A DNA stretch of 25,561 nt, taken from positions 1 through 25,561 of the forward strand of contig CAZBOZ010000011.1 of assembly GCA_964493665.1 (NCBI GenBank), read 5' to 3'. The translations under genes were made by a program, and so were the position numbers. A model generated the notes under the pieces. That model did no database searches. It was not told where the DNA came from and saw nothing but the letters and a program-made list of their open reading frames with translations. The DNA comes from DAOSVX01 sp964493665. Its GTDB lineage: Bacteria > Bacillota_I > Bacilli_A > RF39 > UBA660. Positions 8,223 to 15,295 of the stretch are shown one piece after another (the stretch's first letter is position 1; each line of letters begins with the position of its first letter).

Positions 8223-8951
8223 TTAACTGTTACAGTTAGCATCAGCAAATTGTCTAACTGTACTATTGTCTTTCTCTTTTAATGCCAAGTCACACCACTT
8301 TTCAGTAAATGCATTATAATTCCAAACCCCATTACATGTCTCATTTTCATATTTAGAAAACAAGTATTTGTTATTACTATCTAGTTTTACACAATAATAA
8401 TAAGAATTATCACCAGTCATTGCCTGCCATAAATATATGCCATCTTCATTTTGACCTAGATCAAAGAATATAGCTACATTAACAATATCGTTTAAATACG
8501 TAAAAGCACTATTTTCTTTAAGTACAAAAAACTTCTTTTCTAACTCATTAGTTATAAATAAAGCATTTTCTAAATCCTCATCACTATCCCAAGCGTTTAT
8601 TGTGTCTACATCGTATACTGAAGCTATTGTTTGATAATCTTTAGCATACAGTGTAATTCCATTTGGGTTAGTATAACTGCCATCATTAAAATTTATTGAT
8701 TTATTACATTCTGGTGGATAATCATTATAACTACCAACAACAAATACTTCGTTACCACTTTTATCTTTATAATCGCATGTCCACACTTTATAAAAAAAAG
8801 CCTTATAAACAGTAAATTGATTTTCATCATCTTTTTCTTTGATAGCTATTATTGGTACTTTATCATATTTAGTAACTCTTATATAATCAAAAAAATAAAA
8901 GCCAATTAATAATACTAATAATATACCAACTATTACAATAATTTTCTTCAT
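8223..8951 (-). CDS. Exported Cys-rich protein with N-terminal membrane anchor, 242 aa
   Basis: No family is recognised with certainty. Residues 2-22 are one strongly hydrophobic helix after a Lys pair, and the rest is polar and should lie outside the membrane. The external part holds six Cys (in WTCDY, PPECNK, YYCVK, ETCNG, KWCDL and ANCNS), an even number that suggests disulfides. It also has aromatic-rich segments and a VPIIAIKEKD strand just after the anchor. I start at the ATG at 8951, which has AAGGA seven bases upstream, rather than the GTG at 8966. It is the first gene of the six-gene operon and has an extended -10 promoter. Confidence 0.85.
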   Translation of the reverse strand: MKKIIVIVGILLVLLIGFYFFDYIRVTKYDKVPIIAIKEKDDENQFTVYKAFFYKVWTCDYKDKSGNEVFVVGSYNDYPPECNKSINFNDGSYTNPNGITLYAKDYQTIASVYDVDTINAWDSDEDLENALFITNELEKKFFVLKENSAFTYLNDIVNVAIFFDLGQNEDGIYLWQAMTGDNSYYYCVKLDSNNKYLFSKYENETCNGVWNYNAFTEKWCDLALKEKDNSTVRQFADANCNS

Positions 8952-8970
8952 ATAATCATCCTTCACTATA

Positions 8971-8996
8971 AAGCTATTATAACATAATAATAGCTT
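8971..8996. promoter_or_regulatory. Perfect dyad between divergent promoters (candidate operator)
   Basis: AAGCTATTAT (8971-8980) and ATAATAGCTT (8987-8996) are perfect 10-bp inverted arms around a 6-base spacer. The element covers the -10 box of the leftward promoter and the -35 zone of the rightward one. That is where a dimeric regulator or bent-DNA element could control both operons. The arms are AT-rich, so chance is possible. Confidence 0.4.
8976..8984 (-). promoter_or_regulatory. Extended -10 promoter of the leftward six-gene operon
   Basis: On the minus strand the sequence reads TG-T-TATAAT, with TATAAT at 8976-8981 and TG at 8983-8984. No good -35 is visible, as is usual for extended -10 promoters. 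Transcription would start about 18 bases before the ATG at 8951. Confidence 0.6.
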
Positions 8997-9011
8997 AAAA
9001 AGATAAAAATA

Positions 9012-9020
9012 TGGTATACT
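9012..9020 (+). promoter_or_regulatory. Extended -10 promoter of the ltaS-like operon
   Basis: TGG-TATACT (TATACT at 9015-9020) fits the TGnTATAAT extended -10 pattern. It lies 24 bases before the ATG at 9045 and has no clear -35 partner. It faces away from the leftward promoter about 30 bases away. Confidence 0.55.
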
Positions 9021-9044
9021 GATAATCGAGTAAGAAGTGATTAA

Positions 9045-11060
9045 ATGAAGAGAAAAATTAATTTAAAAAACATCAAAAAGTATTTATTAACTAATAAACT
9101 TTTTTTATCATATGTCATATTATCTTTAATAAGTTGTACCTTACTTAGATTTTTTACAGTGGGGGATATCTTTTCTTATAAACCATTTATTGTTGACTTA
9201 GCAATTATTTTAGTAGTAGGAGCTTTTGGATATTTAATTAAGCCTGAAAAACAATTCATTTACTTTTTTATATCTTTACTTATTTATACAATAACTAATG
9301 TAGTTAATGCCATTTATTATACTTTTTATTATTCTTTTGCTACTTTTGGTTTATTATCATCTTTGGCTCAAGCAGGAAAAGTGACAGGATCAGTATTAGA
9401 GAAGTTAGAGTTTAATCAATTCATATACCTTTTTATTCCAATTATTTTTATTATTATAAATAAATATTTAAAACATAAAAAATATTTTTCTGAAGTAAGT
9501 AAAACTGAAAAAGGGAAAGTAATGATGGCCTATACTTTAATAATAGGTGGAGCTTTACTTTTATTAACAGTTTTTACAATCCATCCTAAAGATTTAAGCG
9601 GTCTTGCTAAACAATGGAATAGAGAATTTATTGTTAGTAGATTTGGAATAATTTTGTATCAAACTAACGATTTAATTCAAAGCTTAACTCCTAAGATAAG
9701 CCAATTATTTGGTTATGATAAAGCGGCTAAAGAATTTAGAGATTATTATATTAATAAAGATACTACTGTAGAAGCTAATCAGTATACTAATATATTTGAA
9801 GGTAAAAATATTATTTTTGTTCATATGGAAAGTATTCAATCATTTTTATTAGATTTAGAGTTCAATAATAAAGAAGTAACCCCTAATTTAAATAAGTTAA
9901 AAAATGAGAGTTTGTATTTTACTCATTTCTATCCGCAAGTAGGAGTAGGAACTAGTTCTGATACAGAATTTACTTTACAAACATCTTTAATGCCAGCATT
10001 ATCCGGTACAGTATTTGTAAGTTATACTGATACTTACTATGAAACGATAGCCAAAATACTAAAAGAGCAAGGCTACTACACTTTTAGTATGCATGCTAAC
10101 AGAGCTAATATGTGGAATAGAGCTATAGCTCATAAAAGCTTAGGATATGACACATTCTATTCTAAAGAATACTACAATGTACCAGAAGATCCAAATGACC
10201 CAAATATAATTGGGCTAGGTTTATCTGATACAGAATTTTTTAAACAAAGTGAAACAATATTAGAGACAATAGAAGATACATATAGTAATTATATGGGAAC
10301 TATAATAACTCTTTCTAACCATTCACCATGGGCTGATATAGATAAATTTGATAGTATTGATTTAACTAGTTATGTAATTAGAGATGATGAGTTAATAAAA
10401 GATACTCATTTAGAAGATGATCCTATTACTGGCAATTATATAAAAAGTTCTCATTATGCTGATGAAGCTTTAGGAGAATTTATAAACTATGTAAAAAATT
10501 CTTCTTATTATGATAATACTGTGTTTATATTTTATGGTGACCATGATGCTAGATTACCAAAATCGTCTTTTGATAATCTATACAATTATAATGAAGAAAC
10601 CGGAGAATTACTAAGTGAAGATGATCCTAATTATTATGATTATGACTATTATGAACAACAACTAAACAGAAACACACCATTATTAATATGGACTAAAGCT
10701 GAAACTTATAAAGGCGAAATAGATTATTATATGGGTATGATTGATATAATGCCAACTCTTGCCAATATGATGGGATTTAAATATCAATTTGGTTTAGGAA
10801 ATGATATATTTACTATAAAAGATGATAATACTATTGTCTTTCCTAATGGTAACTTTTTAACTAGTAAAGTTTACTTTAATGATACTAAAGGAGAGTACAA
10901 AGTATTAAAAGATGTTATAATAGATGAAAGCTATATAGTAGAACATAAGAAATATACTGAACAAATATTAAGTTTATCTAATAATATTATTGTTCATGAT
11001 TTAATAAGAAAAGAAGCTAGTAATTTAAATAAAATAATGGAGGAACAAAATGAAGAATAA
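9045..11060 (+). CDS. ltaS: Lipoteichoic acid synthase-like sulfatase-fold transferase, 671 aa
   Basis: The product is a membrane enzyme that moves glycerol phosphate from phosphatidylglycerol onto a growing external polymer. About five hydrophobic helices occupy residues 18-180, followed by a linker and an external sulfatase-fold domain. Residues matching the Mn site of LtaS are E262 (in VHMES), nucleophile T303 (in GTSSDTEF), D499 and H500 (in YGDHD). LSNHSPW and GMIDIMPTLANMMG are also family signatures, and the length is close to LtaS. The ribosome binding site (AAGAAGTGA) is moderate. The last 11 bases overlap the next gene. It could be a relative with a different lipid phosphate product, because LtaS, LtaP and related enzymes cannot be separated by eye. 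Confidence 0.92.
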   Translation: MKRKINLKNIKKYLLTNKLFLSYVILSLISCTLLRFFTVGDIFSYKPFIVDLAIILVVGAFGYLIKPEKQFIYFFISLLIYTITNVVNAIYYTFYYSFATFGLLSSLAQAGKVTGSVLEKLEFNQFIYLFIPIIFIIINKYLKHKKYFSEVSKTEKGKVMMAYTLIIGGALLLLTVFTIHPKDLSGLAKQWNREFIVSRFGIILYQTNDLIQSLTPKISQLFGYDKAAKEFRDYYINKDTTVEANQYTNIFEGKNIIFVHMESIQSFLLDLEFNNKEVTPNLNKLKNESLYFTHFYPQVGVGTSSDTEFTLQTSLMPALSGTVFVSYTDTYYETIAKILKEQGYYTFSMHANRANMWNRAIAHKSLGYDTFYSKEYYNVPEDPNDPNIIGLGLSDTEFFKQSETILETIEDTYSNYMGTIITLSNHSPWADIDKFDSIDLTSYVIRDDELIKDTHLEDDPITGNYIKSSHYADEALGEFINYVKNSSYYDNTVFIFYGDHDARLPKSSFDNLYNYNEETGELLSEDDPNYYDYDYYEQQLNRNTPLLIWTKAETYKGEIDYYMGMIDIMPTLANMMGFKYQFGLGNDIFTIKDDNTIVFPNGNFLTSKVYFNDTKGEYKVLKDVIIDESYIVEHKKYTEQILSLSNNIIVHDLIRKEASNLNKIMEEQNEE

Positions 11061-11670
11061 AAAGTGGATATTATTTATTATTGGTATGTTAATACTACTT
11101 AATTCGGCTTTTTTTGCGTATAAAGTATTTATAGCAGATAAAAATGTTGAAATAGTAGAAACTAAAATATTAGACACTATTAAAGACTATAATTATTATT
11201 TAGAAGATAGAGATAATTCTTTATATAAAGAAGAATTCGATAATTTAAAAACTAATTTAAGTAGTGATTCCATAGATTATACTGAGTATGCTAAATCAAT
11301 AGCTAAATTGTATATAATAGATTTGTATACTTTAGATAATAAATTAAATAAATATGATGTAGGTAGTAAAGAATTCATTCATAGCGAAGCTTTAGATAAT
11401 TATATATTAAAAGTAGAAGATACACTATATAAATATATAGAAGATAATACTTATAATCAAAGAAATCAAGATTTACCAGAAGTAAAAAGTATTAATATAA
11501 CCGATACTAAAGAATCAACTTATACTATAAATAATACTAGTTATGATTCATACGAGGTGACATTAACTTGGGAATATAAAACTGATAATGAATATGATAC
11601 TAATGCCAAAATAATTTTAATAAAAGAAAATAATAAACTAGTAATAGTAGTAGAAGATAGAATAGAATAA
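11050..11670 (+). CDS. Exported or membrane-anchored protein, 206 aa, partner of the LtaS-like gene
   Basis: No family is recognised. Residues 5-26 are one hydrophobic helix after MKNKK; there is no lipobox, so it is a signal anchor or uncleaved signal. The external part is acidic and Tyr/Asn-rich: a helical stretch (about 30-125) and then a short beta-rich end (about 135-206) with alternating Thr/Val/Ile strands. The gene starts inside the 3' end of the LtaS-like gene, with GGAGG at 11039-11043, so the two are translationally coupled. A role beside the synthase at the membrane surface is reasonable inference. A terminator follows directly. Confidence 0.85.
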   Translation: MKNKKWILFIIGMLILLNSAFFAYKVFIADKNVEIVETKILDTIKDYNYYLEDRDNSLYKEEFDNLKTNLSSDSIDYTEYAKSIAKLYIIDLYTLDNKLNKYDVGSKEFIHSEALDNYILKVEDTLYKYIEDNTYNQRNQDLPEVKSINITDTKESTYTINNTSYDSYEVTLTWEYKTDNEYDTNAKIILIKENNKLVIVVEDRIE

Positions 11671-11698
11671 AAGCAAGGGCTAAACACTTGCTTTTAAT
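11669..11698 (+). terminator. Intrinsic terminator after the LtaS-like operon
   Basis: AAAAGCAAG (11669-11677) and CTTGCTTTT (11687-11695) form a perfect 9-bp stem with a 9-base loop. The T-rich end runs straight into the TTGACA of the next promoter at 11699. Confidence 0.8.
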
Positions 11699-11727
11699 TT
11701 GACAATACTGTTATAGAGTGTTAGCAT
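11699..11727 (+). promoter_or_regulatory. Promoter of the 425-aa gene
   Basis: A perfect TTGACA (11699-11704) is followed after 17 bases by TAGCAT (11722-11727). Transcription would start near 11734, just before GGAGGT at 11742. Confidence 0.6.
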
Positions 11728-11753
11728 ATAAATCGTTAATTGGAGGTAGAACA

Positions 11754-13031
11754 ATGACCAAACCAATATCTAATACTTTAATAGCAGAAAAAGTAGCTAA
11801 TTTTATAATAGAAAGAATACTTATTAATCAAAGAATAATTTCCAAACAAGAGCGCGAGGGAAATACTCGAGTTATTGATTTCCAAAAATTTATGGAAACA
11901 ATAAAAGAGTTGGATAAAGAGTCAAAAAGTCAAAGCGATAGCTCAAAATTTATATCAGCTATTTATGGTTATAAAGAAATTCATAAAAATTATATTAAAC
12001 TAGAAAATGAAGAAATAGAAGAATTAATAGAACTTATAATAGAAGCTATAACAGAATATAGATTTAATGCTGCTTTTTGTTATGATAATGAAAATGATTT
12101 CTTACGTTTAGTTTTAGCAAATCTTTATCGCAAAACAAAAGAACCTTTAAAAAAAGAAATAATTGAAACTTGGTTAAAATATTTTAATTTAGGAAAGCAC
12201 ACTGGTTTTTGTAAAAAAATAAGTAATAGAATATCAGTTCTACCAGGTGGGGAATTTATTATTCAAGATTATAGAGCTAATACTGTTTTTCCAAAAAATC
12301 AAAAACATAATAATGATCATTTTTTTCTTGCTGACGATTTGCTTGTTCAATATAGTAAAGCTCCAAACAACAATTTAATGCCTTCCATATTTCATAAAGA
12401 CAATGAGAGCGGAAATATTAAAAACATTTATAGAAATGGTGATTGGTTTACTATAATTACTAATTCAAGGCCAGAATTAAATAATGATCCATTAGTAAAT
12501 TTAAATACATTTTTAAAAATAAATGATCTTTCATGCTTGTCATCAGATATTTATCTTGATGGGGATTTGCAAGCAATCATAAGAGCTTTCAATTGTTTAA
12601 CAAGAATGTCTTTTTTAGAAAGAGAATCCTTAGAGACGACAATTAGTACTGCTGTTAACTGGTGGGCTGACAACTCTTCAATGCCAAGACTTGACGATTG
12701 CTACAGACAGTGGGCTTATGGTGATAAAACTCCTGATTTTTATGAAGAGGAAATGGAAAAATTTAAAAAGCATTTAGGAAACACAATAAGAATAGCGCTA
12801 TTAAATAAACCAGAGCAAATCCATTTAAAAGTAGATAATTTCCCTGATGCTAATATTATTGAAGCATTAAAGAGCACTTGTTTTTCACTTGATTTTCCCA
12901 ATGATGTTGAAATGATTATTTCAAAAGGTAAAATAATTTTAATAGATAAAAATGGTTCAGAAATAAATTTATCATCAAATAAATCAACTGATAATAAAGA
13001 AGATAAACACTTAAAATTACAATCACAATAA
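11754..13031 (+). CDS. Hypothetical soluble protein, 425 aa
   Basis: I do not recognise this protein. The start at 11754 is set by TGGAGGT at 11741-11747; the frame reaches back to a GTG at 11718, but that would put the ribosome binding site inside the gene. There is no signal peptide or membrane helix, so it is probably cytoplasmic, unlike most neighbours. The first 150 residues are helical and charged. The middle (about 155-290) includes RISVLPGGEFIIQDYRAN and NGDWFTIITNSRPEL. A Trp-rich stretch NWWADNSSMPRLDDCYRQW lies near residue 305, and the C-terminal tail is Lys/Ser-rich. It forms a one-gene unit with its own promoter and terminator between envelope genes. Confidence 0.85.
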   Translation: MTKPISNTLIAEKVANFIIERILINQRIISKQEREGNTRVIDFQKFMETIKELDKESKSQSDSSKFISAIYGYKEIHKNYIKLENEEIEELIELIIEAITEYRFNAAFCYDNENDFLRLVLANLYRKTKEPLKKEIIETWLKYFNLGKHTGFCKKISNRISVLPGGEFIIQDYRANTVFPKNQKHNNDHFFLADDLLVQYSKAPNNNLMPSIFHKDNESGNIKNIYRNGDWFTIITNSRPELNNDPLVNLNTFLKINDLSCLSSDIYLDGDLQAIIRAFNCLTRMSFLERESLETTISTAVNWWADNSSMPRLDDCYRQWAYGDKTPDFYEEEMEKFKKHLGNTIRIALLNKPEQIHLKVDNFPDANIIEALKSTCFSLDFPNDVEMIISKGKIILIDKNGSEINLSSNKSTDNKEDKHLKLQSQ

Positions 13032-13061
13032 AAAAACAAATAATTATTTATTTGTTTTTTT
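13031..13061 (+). terminator. Intrinsic terminator after the 425-aa gene
   Basis: A perfect 13-bp A/T-rich stem (13031-13043 with 13048-13060) and a 4-base loop end in a T run. The stem shares its first base with the TAA stop. With only one G-C pair, it relies on length and its T run. Confidence 0.7.
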
Positions 13062-13111
13062 ATTTTAACTTTTATATAAATTTGTTATTATTATATTAGG
13101 AGCGTGGTTAA

Positions 13112-13831
13112 ATGAAAAAGAAAACAATTTTAATAATTGGGATAGTATTATTAGTTATACTTATTTTAGTGGGAGGATACTTTTTATTTTTTAAAGATAA
13201 AATAAATATAAATAGTAATAATAACCAAAATAATGAAGAAGCAACTGAAAAAGAATCGGATATAGTTTTATCAAAAGAATTTAATTTCAATGTTGATTCA
13301 ATGGGATATTTACAAATAGTAGCAGATATAATTTTAAAAGAAGCTTTAACAAGTGACGAAGTATTAAATATTGAAATAAAAGCTTATGATAAAGATGATA
13401 ACTTATTACATTCATATATAGCTAGTAGTCGTTATTTTGATATAAATGGCTATAGTGAAATCCATTTAGGATTTGATGACAACTTATCAGAAGATTTAAA
13501 TAAAATAAATTATTTAACTACTAATATAACTGTAGAAGCTAGAGAAACAGATGCTAGATATGACTATGAATTTGTTGTCAATATTCATCCAGAAGTAGTA
13601 AACTTCTTAACTTTATATAGAGTATATATGGATTTAAGTGATTACTATTATACATATAGTGGGTTGGCAGTAATTGAATATGAAGATGGTTCAAAAGTAA
13701 TGGATAGAATTTCTTATTTAACCGATGAAAACTATATAGGAGTTTCATTTGAGAATGATTTTAGTACGAAAGATGGCTCTAATATATCAAAAGTATCAGT
13801 GTATAGAATAGGGAACATGAGAGAAATATAA
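13112..13831 (+). CDS. Membrane-anchored exported protein, 239 aa
   Basis: No family is recognised. Residues 3-28 are a strong hydrophobic helix, followed by a low-complexity Asn/Glu linker (about 34-52) and a beta-rich external domain (about 55-239). The domain carries regularly spaced strands such as VLNIEIKAYDKDDNLL, ITVEARETDARYDYEFVVNI and VSVYRIGNM. The first half resembles the immunoglobulin-like beta-sandwich layout of FxLYD or DUF-type lipoprotein domains, but I cannot name it. TAGGAG about 10 bases upstream supports the ATG at 13112. No Cys is present, so it is not a lipoprotein. The gene is monocistronic. Confidence 0.82.
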   Translation: MKKKTILIIGIVLLVILILVGGYFLFFKDKININSNNNQNNEEATEKESDIVLSKEFNFNVDSMGYLQIVADIILKEALTSDEVLNIEIKAYDKDDNLLHSYIASSRYFDINGYSEIHLGFDDNLSEDLNKINYLTTNITVEARETDARYDYEFVVNIHPEVVNFLTLYRVYMDLSDYYYTYSGLAVIEYEDGSKVMDRISYLTDENYIGVSFENDFSTKDGSNISKVSVYRIGNMREI

Positions 13832-13858
13832 AAACAAGTAATAATTTACTTGTTTTTT
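13831..13858 (+). terminator. Intrinsic terminator fused to the next promoter
   Basis: AAAACAAGTAA (13831-13841) and TTACTTGTTTT (13846-13856) form a perfect 11-bp stem with loop TAAT and a T run to 13858. The last T of the run is also the T of the TG in the next gene's extended -10. Confidence 0.8.
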
Positions 13859-13866
13859 GATATAAT
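13858..13866 (+). promoter_or_regulatory. Extended -10 promoter of the GNAT gene
   Basis: The sequence is TGA-TATAAT with TATAAT at 13861-13866, overlapping the upstream terminator's T run. The ATG follows 16 bases after the -10, so the mRNA leader would be only about 10 bases and would begin at the ribosome binding site. Confidence 0.6.
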
Positions 13867-13882
13867 GGAATAGGTGATAAAA

Positions 13883-14353
13883 ATGAATGAAATTTTAATA
13901 AGACAAGCTAAGTTGGAAGATCTATTTTCTATCCAAACGCTAAATAATAAATTATTTGAATTAGAATATGCTAATTTTGATGATACGCTAAAAGTTGGTT
14001 GGCCTTTTGAAAAAGATGGCGAAGAATATTTTAGACGAGCAATTTTAAATGACATTGTTTTTGTTGCAGAAAAAGATAATAATGTGGTTGGCTATTTAGC
14101 TGGCAGCATTTGTGAACCAGTTTCGTATGTTTTGACAGATTTTGCAGAGTTAGATAATATGTTTGTTTTAGAAGAATATCGTAAATATGGAATAGGCACC
14201 ATGTTATTTAGTTATTTTAAAAATTATTGTATTAGTAAAAAAATAAAAAATATAAAAGTTACAGCTTCATCAAAAAACCTTAAAGCCATTCAATTCTATT
14301 TAAAAAATGGTTTTGAGGAATATAATTCAACTTTTCGCTTTCAAATTAAATAA
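13883..14353 (+). CDS. GNAT-family N-acetyltransferase, 156 aa
   Basis: The protein should transfer an acetyl group from acetyl-CoA to an amine; the substrate is not evident. The GNAT core is visible. An N-terminal IRQAKLEDLFSIQTLN helix is followed by strand VFVAEKDNNVVGYLAGSI. Strand 4 and motif A come next in LDNMFVLEEYRKYGIGTMLFSYF, where RKYGIG is the pyrophosphate-binding Q/RxxGxG/A loop. The motif B region KVTASSKNLKAIQFYLKNGFEE is also clear. I start at the ATG at 13883, with AGGTGA five bases upstream, rather than at the in-frame GTG at 13874 that overlaps this site. The length is normal for the family and no membrane segment is present. Confidence 0.92.
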   Translation: MNEILIRQAKLEDLFSIQTLNNKLFELEYANFDDTLKVGWPFEKDGEEYFRRAILNDIVFVAEKDNNVVGYLAGSICEPVSYVLTDFAELDNMFVLEEYRKYGIGTMLFSYFKNYCISKKIKNIKVTASSKNLKAIQFYLKNGFEEYNSTFRFQIK

Positions 14354-14360
14354 ATTTTTA

Positions 14361-14369
14361 TGTTATAAT
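14361..14369 (+). promoter_or_regulatory. Extended -10 promoter of the 119-aa membrane protein gene
   Basis: The sequence is TGT-TATAAT with TATAAT at 14364-14369, eight bases after the TAA of the GNAT gene. No terminator is obvious between the two genes, so read-through from the GNAT gene is also possible. Confidence 0.55.
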
Positions 14370-14393
14370 TAAATAAGATAAGGAGGTGGATCA

Positions 14394-14753
14394 ATGTTTT
14401 TATTTAGTAAAGAAAAAGAAATAATATTTAAAATAACAAATGCTATATTGCTTATTTGGTTAGTTGCTGCTGTAGTGTTTGTGGCCTCTAGTATAATTCA
14501 ATTAACCTTAAAAGAACCAGTTAGAGAGTATACTTATATAGAGTATAAAAACACTAGTTGCATATATAAAGATGATACTTTATCAGATGATGAAAATGAT
14601 CAATTATGTCAAAATCAATATGATGATTATAAATTCAATATGGATAATTCAGATTATTATAATTGGAGAATGCTTTATATTTCTATAGCAAATGTTGCAA
14701 TAGTAGCTGGAGTTATGTTCTTCTTAAATAAACCAAAGAAAATTAAAAAATAA
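14394..14753 (+). CDS. Small membrane protein with external Cys pair, 119 aa
   Basis: No family is recognised. Two hydrophobic helices (about 13-36 and 92-111) flank a polar, acidic, Tyr-rich loop of about 55 residues. With a Lys-rich N-terminus and the KPKKIKK tail probably inside, the loop would lie outside. The loop holds exactly two Cys, in NTSCIYKDD and DQLCQNQ, 16 residues apart, which could form a disulfide. AAGGAGGTG, 8 bases before the ATG, is one of the strongest ribosome binding sites in the window and fixes the start. Function is unknown. Confidence 0.85.
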   Translation: MFLFSKEKEIIFKITNAILLIWLVAAVVFVASSIIQLTLKEPVREYTYIEYKNTSCIYKDDTLSDDENDQLCQNQYDDYKFNMDNSDYYNWRMLYISIANVAIVAGVMFFLNKPKKIKK

Positions 14754-14777
14754 GTAAGATTTATTCTTACTTTTTTT
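14752..14777 (+). terminator. Intrinsic terminator, directly followed by a promoter
   Basis: AAGTAAGA (14752-14759) and TCTTACTT (14765-14772) form a perfect 8-bp stem with loop TTTAT, then a T run to 14777. It overlaps the TAA stop of the 119-aa gene. Confidence 0.75.
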
Positions 14778-14778
14778 A

Positions 14779-14787
14779 TGTTATACT
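14779..14787 (+). promoter_or_regulatory. Extended -10 promoter of the TGA-interrupted gene
   Basis: The sequence is TGT-TATACT with TATACT at 14782-14787, one base after the preceding T run. AGGTGAT follows at 14793-14799, four bases or less before the ATG at 14803. The expression signals are intact although the reading frame is not. Confidence 0.55.
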
Positions 14788-14802
14788 TAAATAGGTGATT
14801 AT

Positions 14803-15258
14803 ATGAATGTAATTGAAACTATTGATCCTAAATATTTTGAACAAAGTTATAGAAATCCTGTATATATTTTTCATGGTAGCAAAGAATTGGTAACTATATT
14901 AAAAGTAAATAAAGCTAGTTGTAAAAGTTGAGAAATAGTAAATCAACAATTGGCTGTTTATGGATCTTCTGCTTTTAAAGGGGCCGTGCCTTATGCAATA
15001 AAAGGCCGAGGTGTGTATGATTGCTTAATAGGAACTGGGCCGGATGATTTAACAATGAAAATATATGATGGGGTAATACCAGAAGATGATTATGGTTATG
15101 TATATGTTTGTGATGCTAGTAGTTTTACAAATCCCAAGGAAGACTGCCAATTTTTTTCTTACTCTGATGTTGTTCCTCTAGAAATTATAAAAGTTTACTA
15201 TAGAGATTTTAAAGATTGTTTTCAATATATTGGAGATAATTGTCCTAAAGAAATGTGA
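14803..15258 (+). pseudogene. HGS-type hypothetical protein gene interrupted by an in-frame TGA
   Basis: From the ATG at 14803 the frame encodes 42 residues with PVYIFHGSKELVTILKVNKA. It meets TGA at 14929-14931 and stays open for 108 more codons (LAVYGSSAFKGAVPYAIKG, then YGYVYVCDASSF and LEIIKVYYRDF). The joined product resembles small Firmicutes proteins with an HGS start and a later AVY-x-S...A-x-x-YA segment; their function is not known to me. Promoter, ribosome binding site and terminator are all present. The gene's own end is TGA immediately followed by in-frame TAA, so reading TGA as sense would give one clean 152-residue ORF. A recent nonsense mutation is the simplest reading. Translation of the second part alone from TTG at 14950 lacks a ribosome binding site. 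Confidence 0.6.
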
Positions 15259-15264
15259 TAAATA

Positions 15265-15295
15265 AAAATAGTAAGATTAAAAATCTTACTATTTT
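15265..15295. terminator. Bidirectional terminator between convergent genes
   Basis: AAAATAGTAAGATT (15265-15278) and AATCTTACTATTTT (15282-15295) form a perfect 14-bp stem with an AAA loop. The stop codon of the minus-strand lipoprotein gene lies inside the right arm. It can serve both the TGA-interrupted gene and the lipoprotein gene. Confidence 0.85.

Noticed and set aside
9045..11060. Alternative reading of the LtaS-like gene as a plain sulfatase
   Set aside because: The five N-terminal membrane helices and a Thr nucleophile (T303) instead of the Cys/Ser sulfatase signature fit the LtaS group.
12740..13290. Minus-strand open frames overlapping the end of the 425-aa gene and the start of the 239-aa gene
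   Set aside because: Both lie across supported plus-strand genes and a terminator, with hydrophobic composition caused by AT-rich antisense codons.
13846..14055. Minus-strand open frame overlapping the GNAT start
   Set aside because: It covers the GNAT promoter and terminator on the other strand and has no initiation signal.
14914..14990. Selenocysteine at the TGA at 14929, because the surrounding residues read C-x-x-TGA
   Set aside because: A CxxU motif would be attractive, but I see no convincing bacterial SECIS hairpin just after the TGA (only a 4-bp AACA/TGTT stem), the protein does not look thioredoxin-like, and the second TGA at the gene end would remain unexplained.
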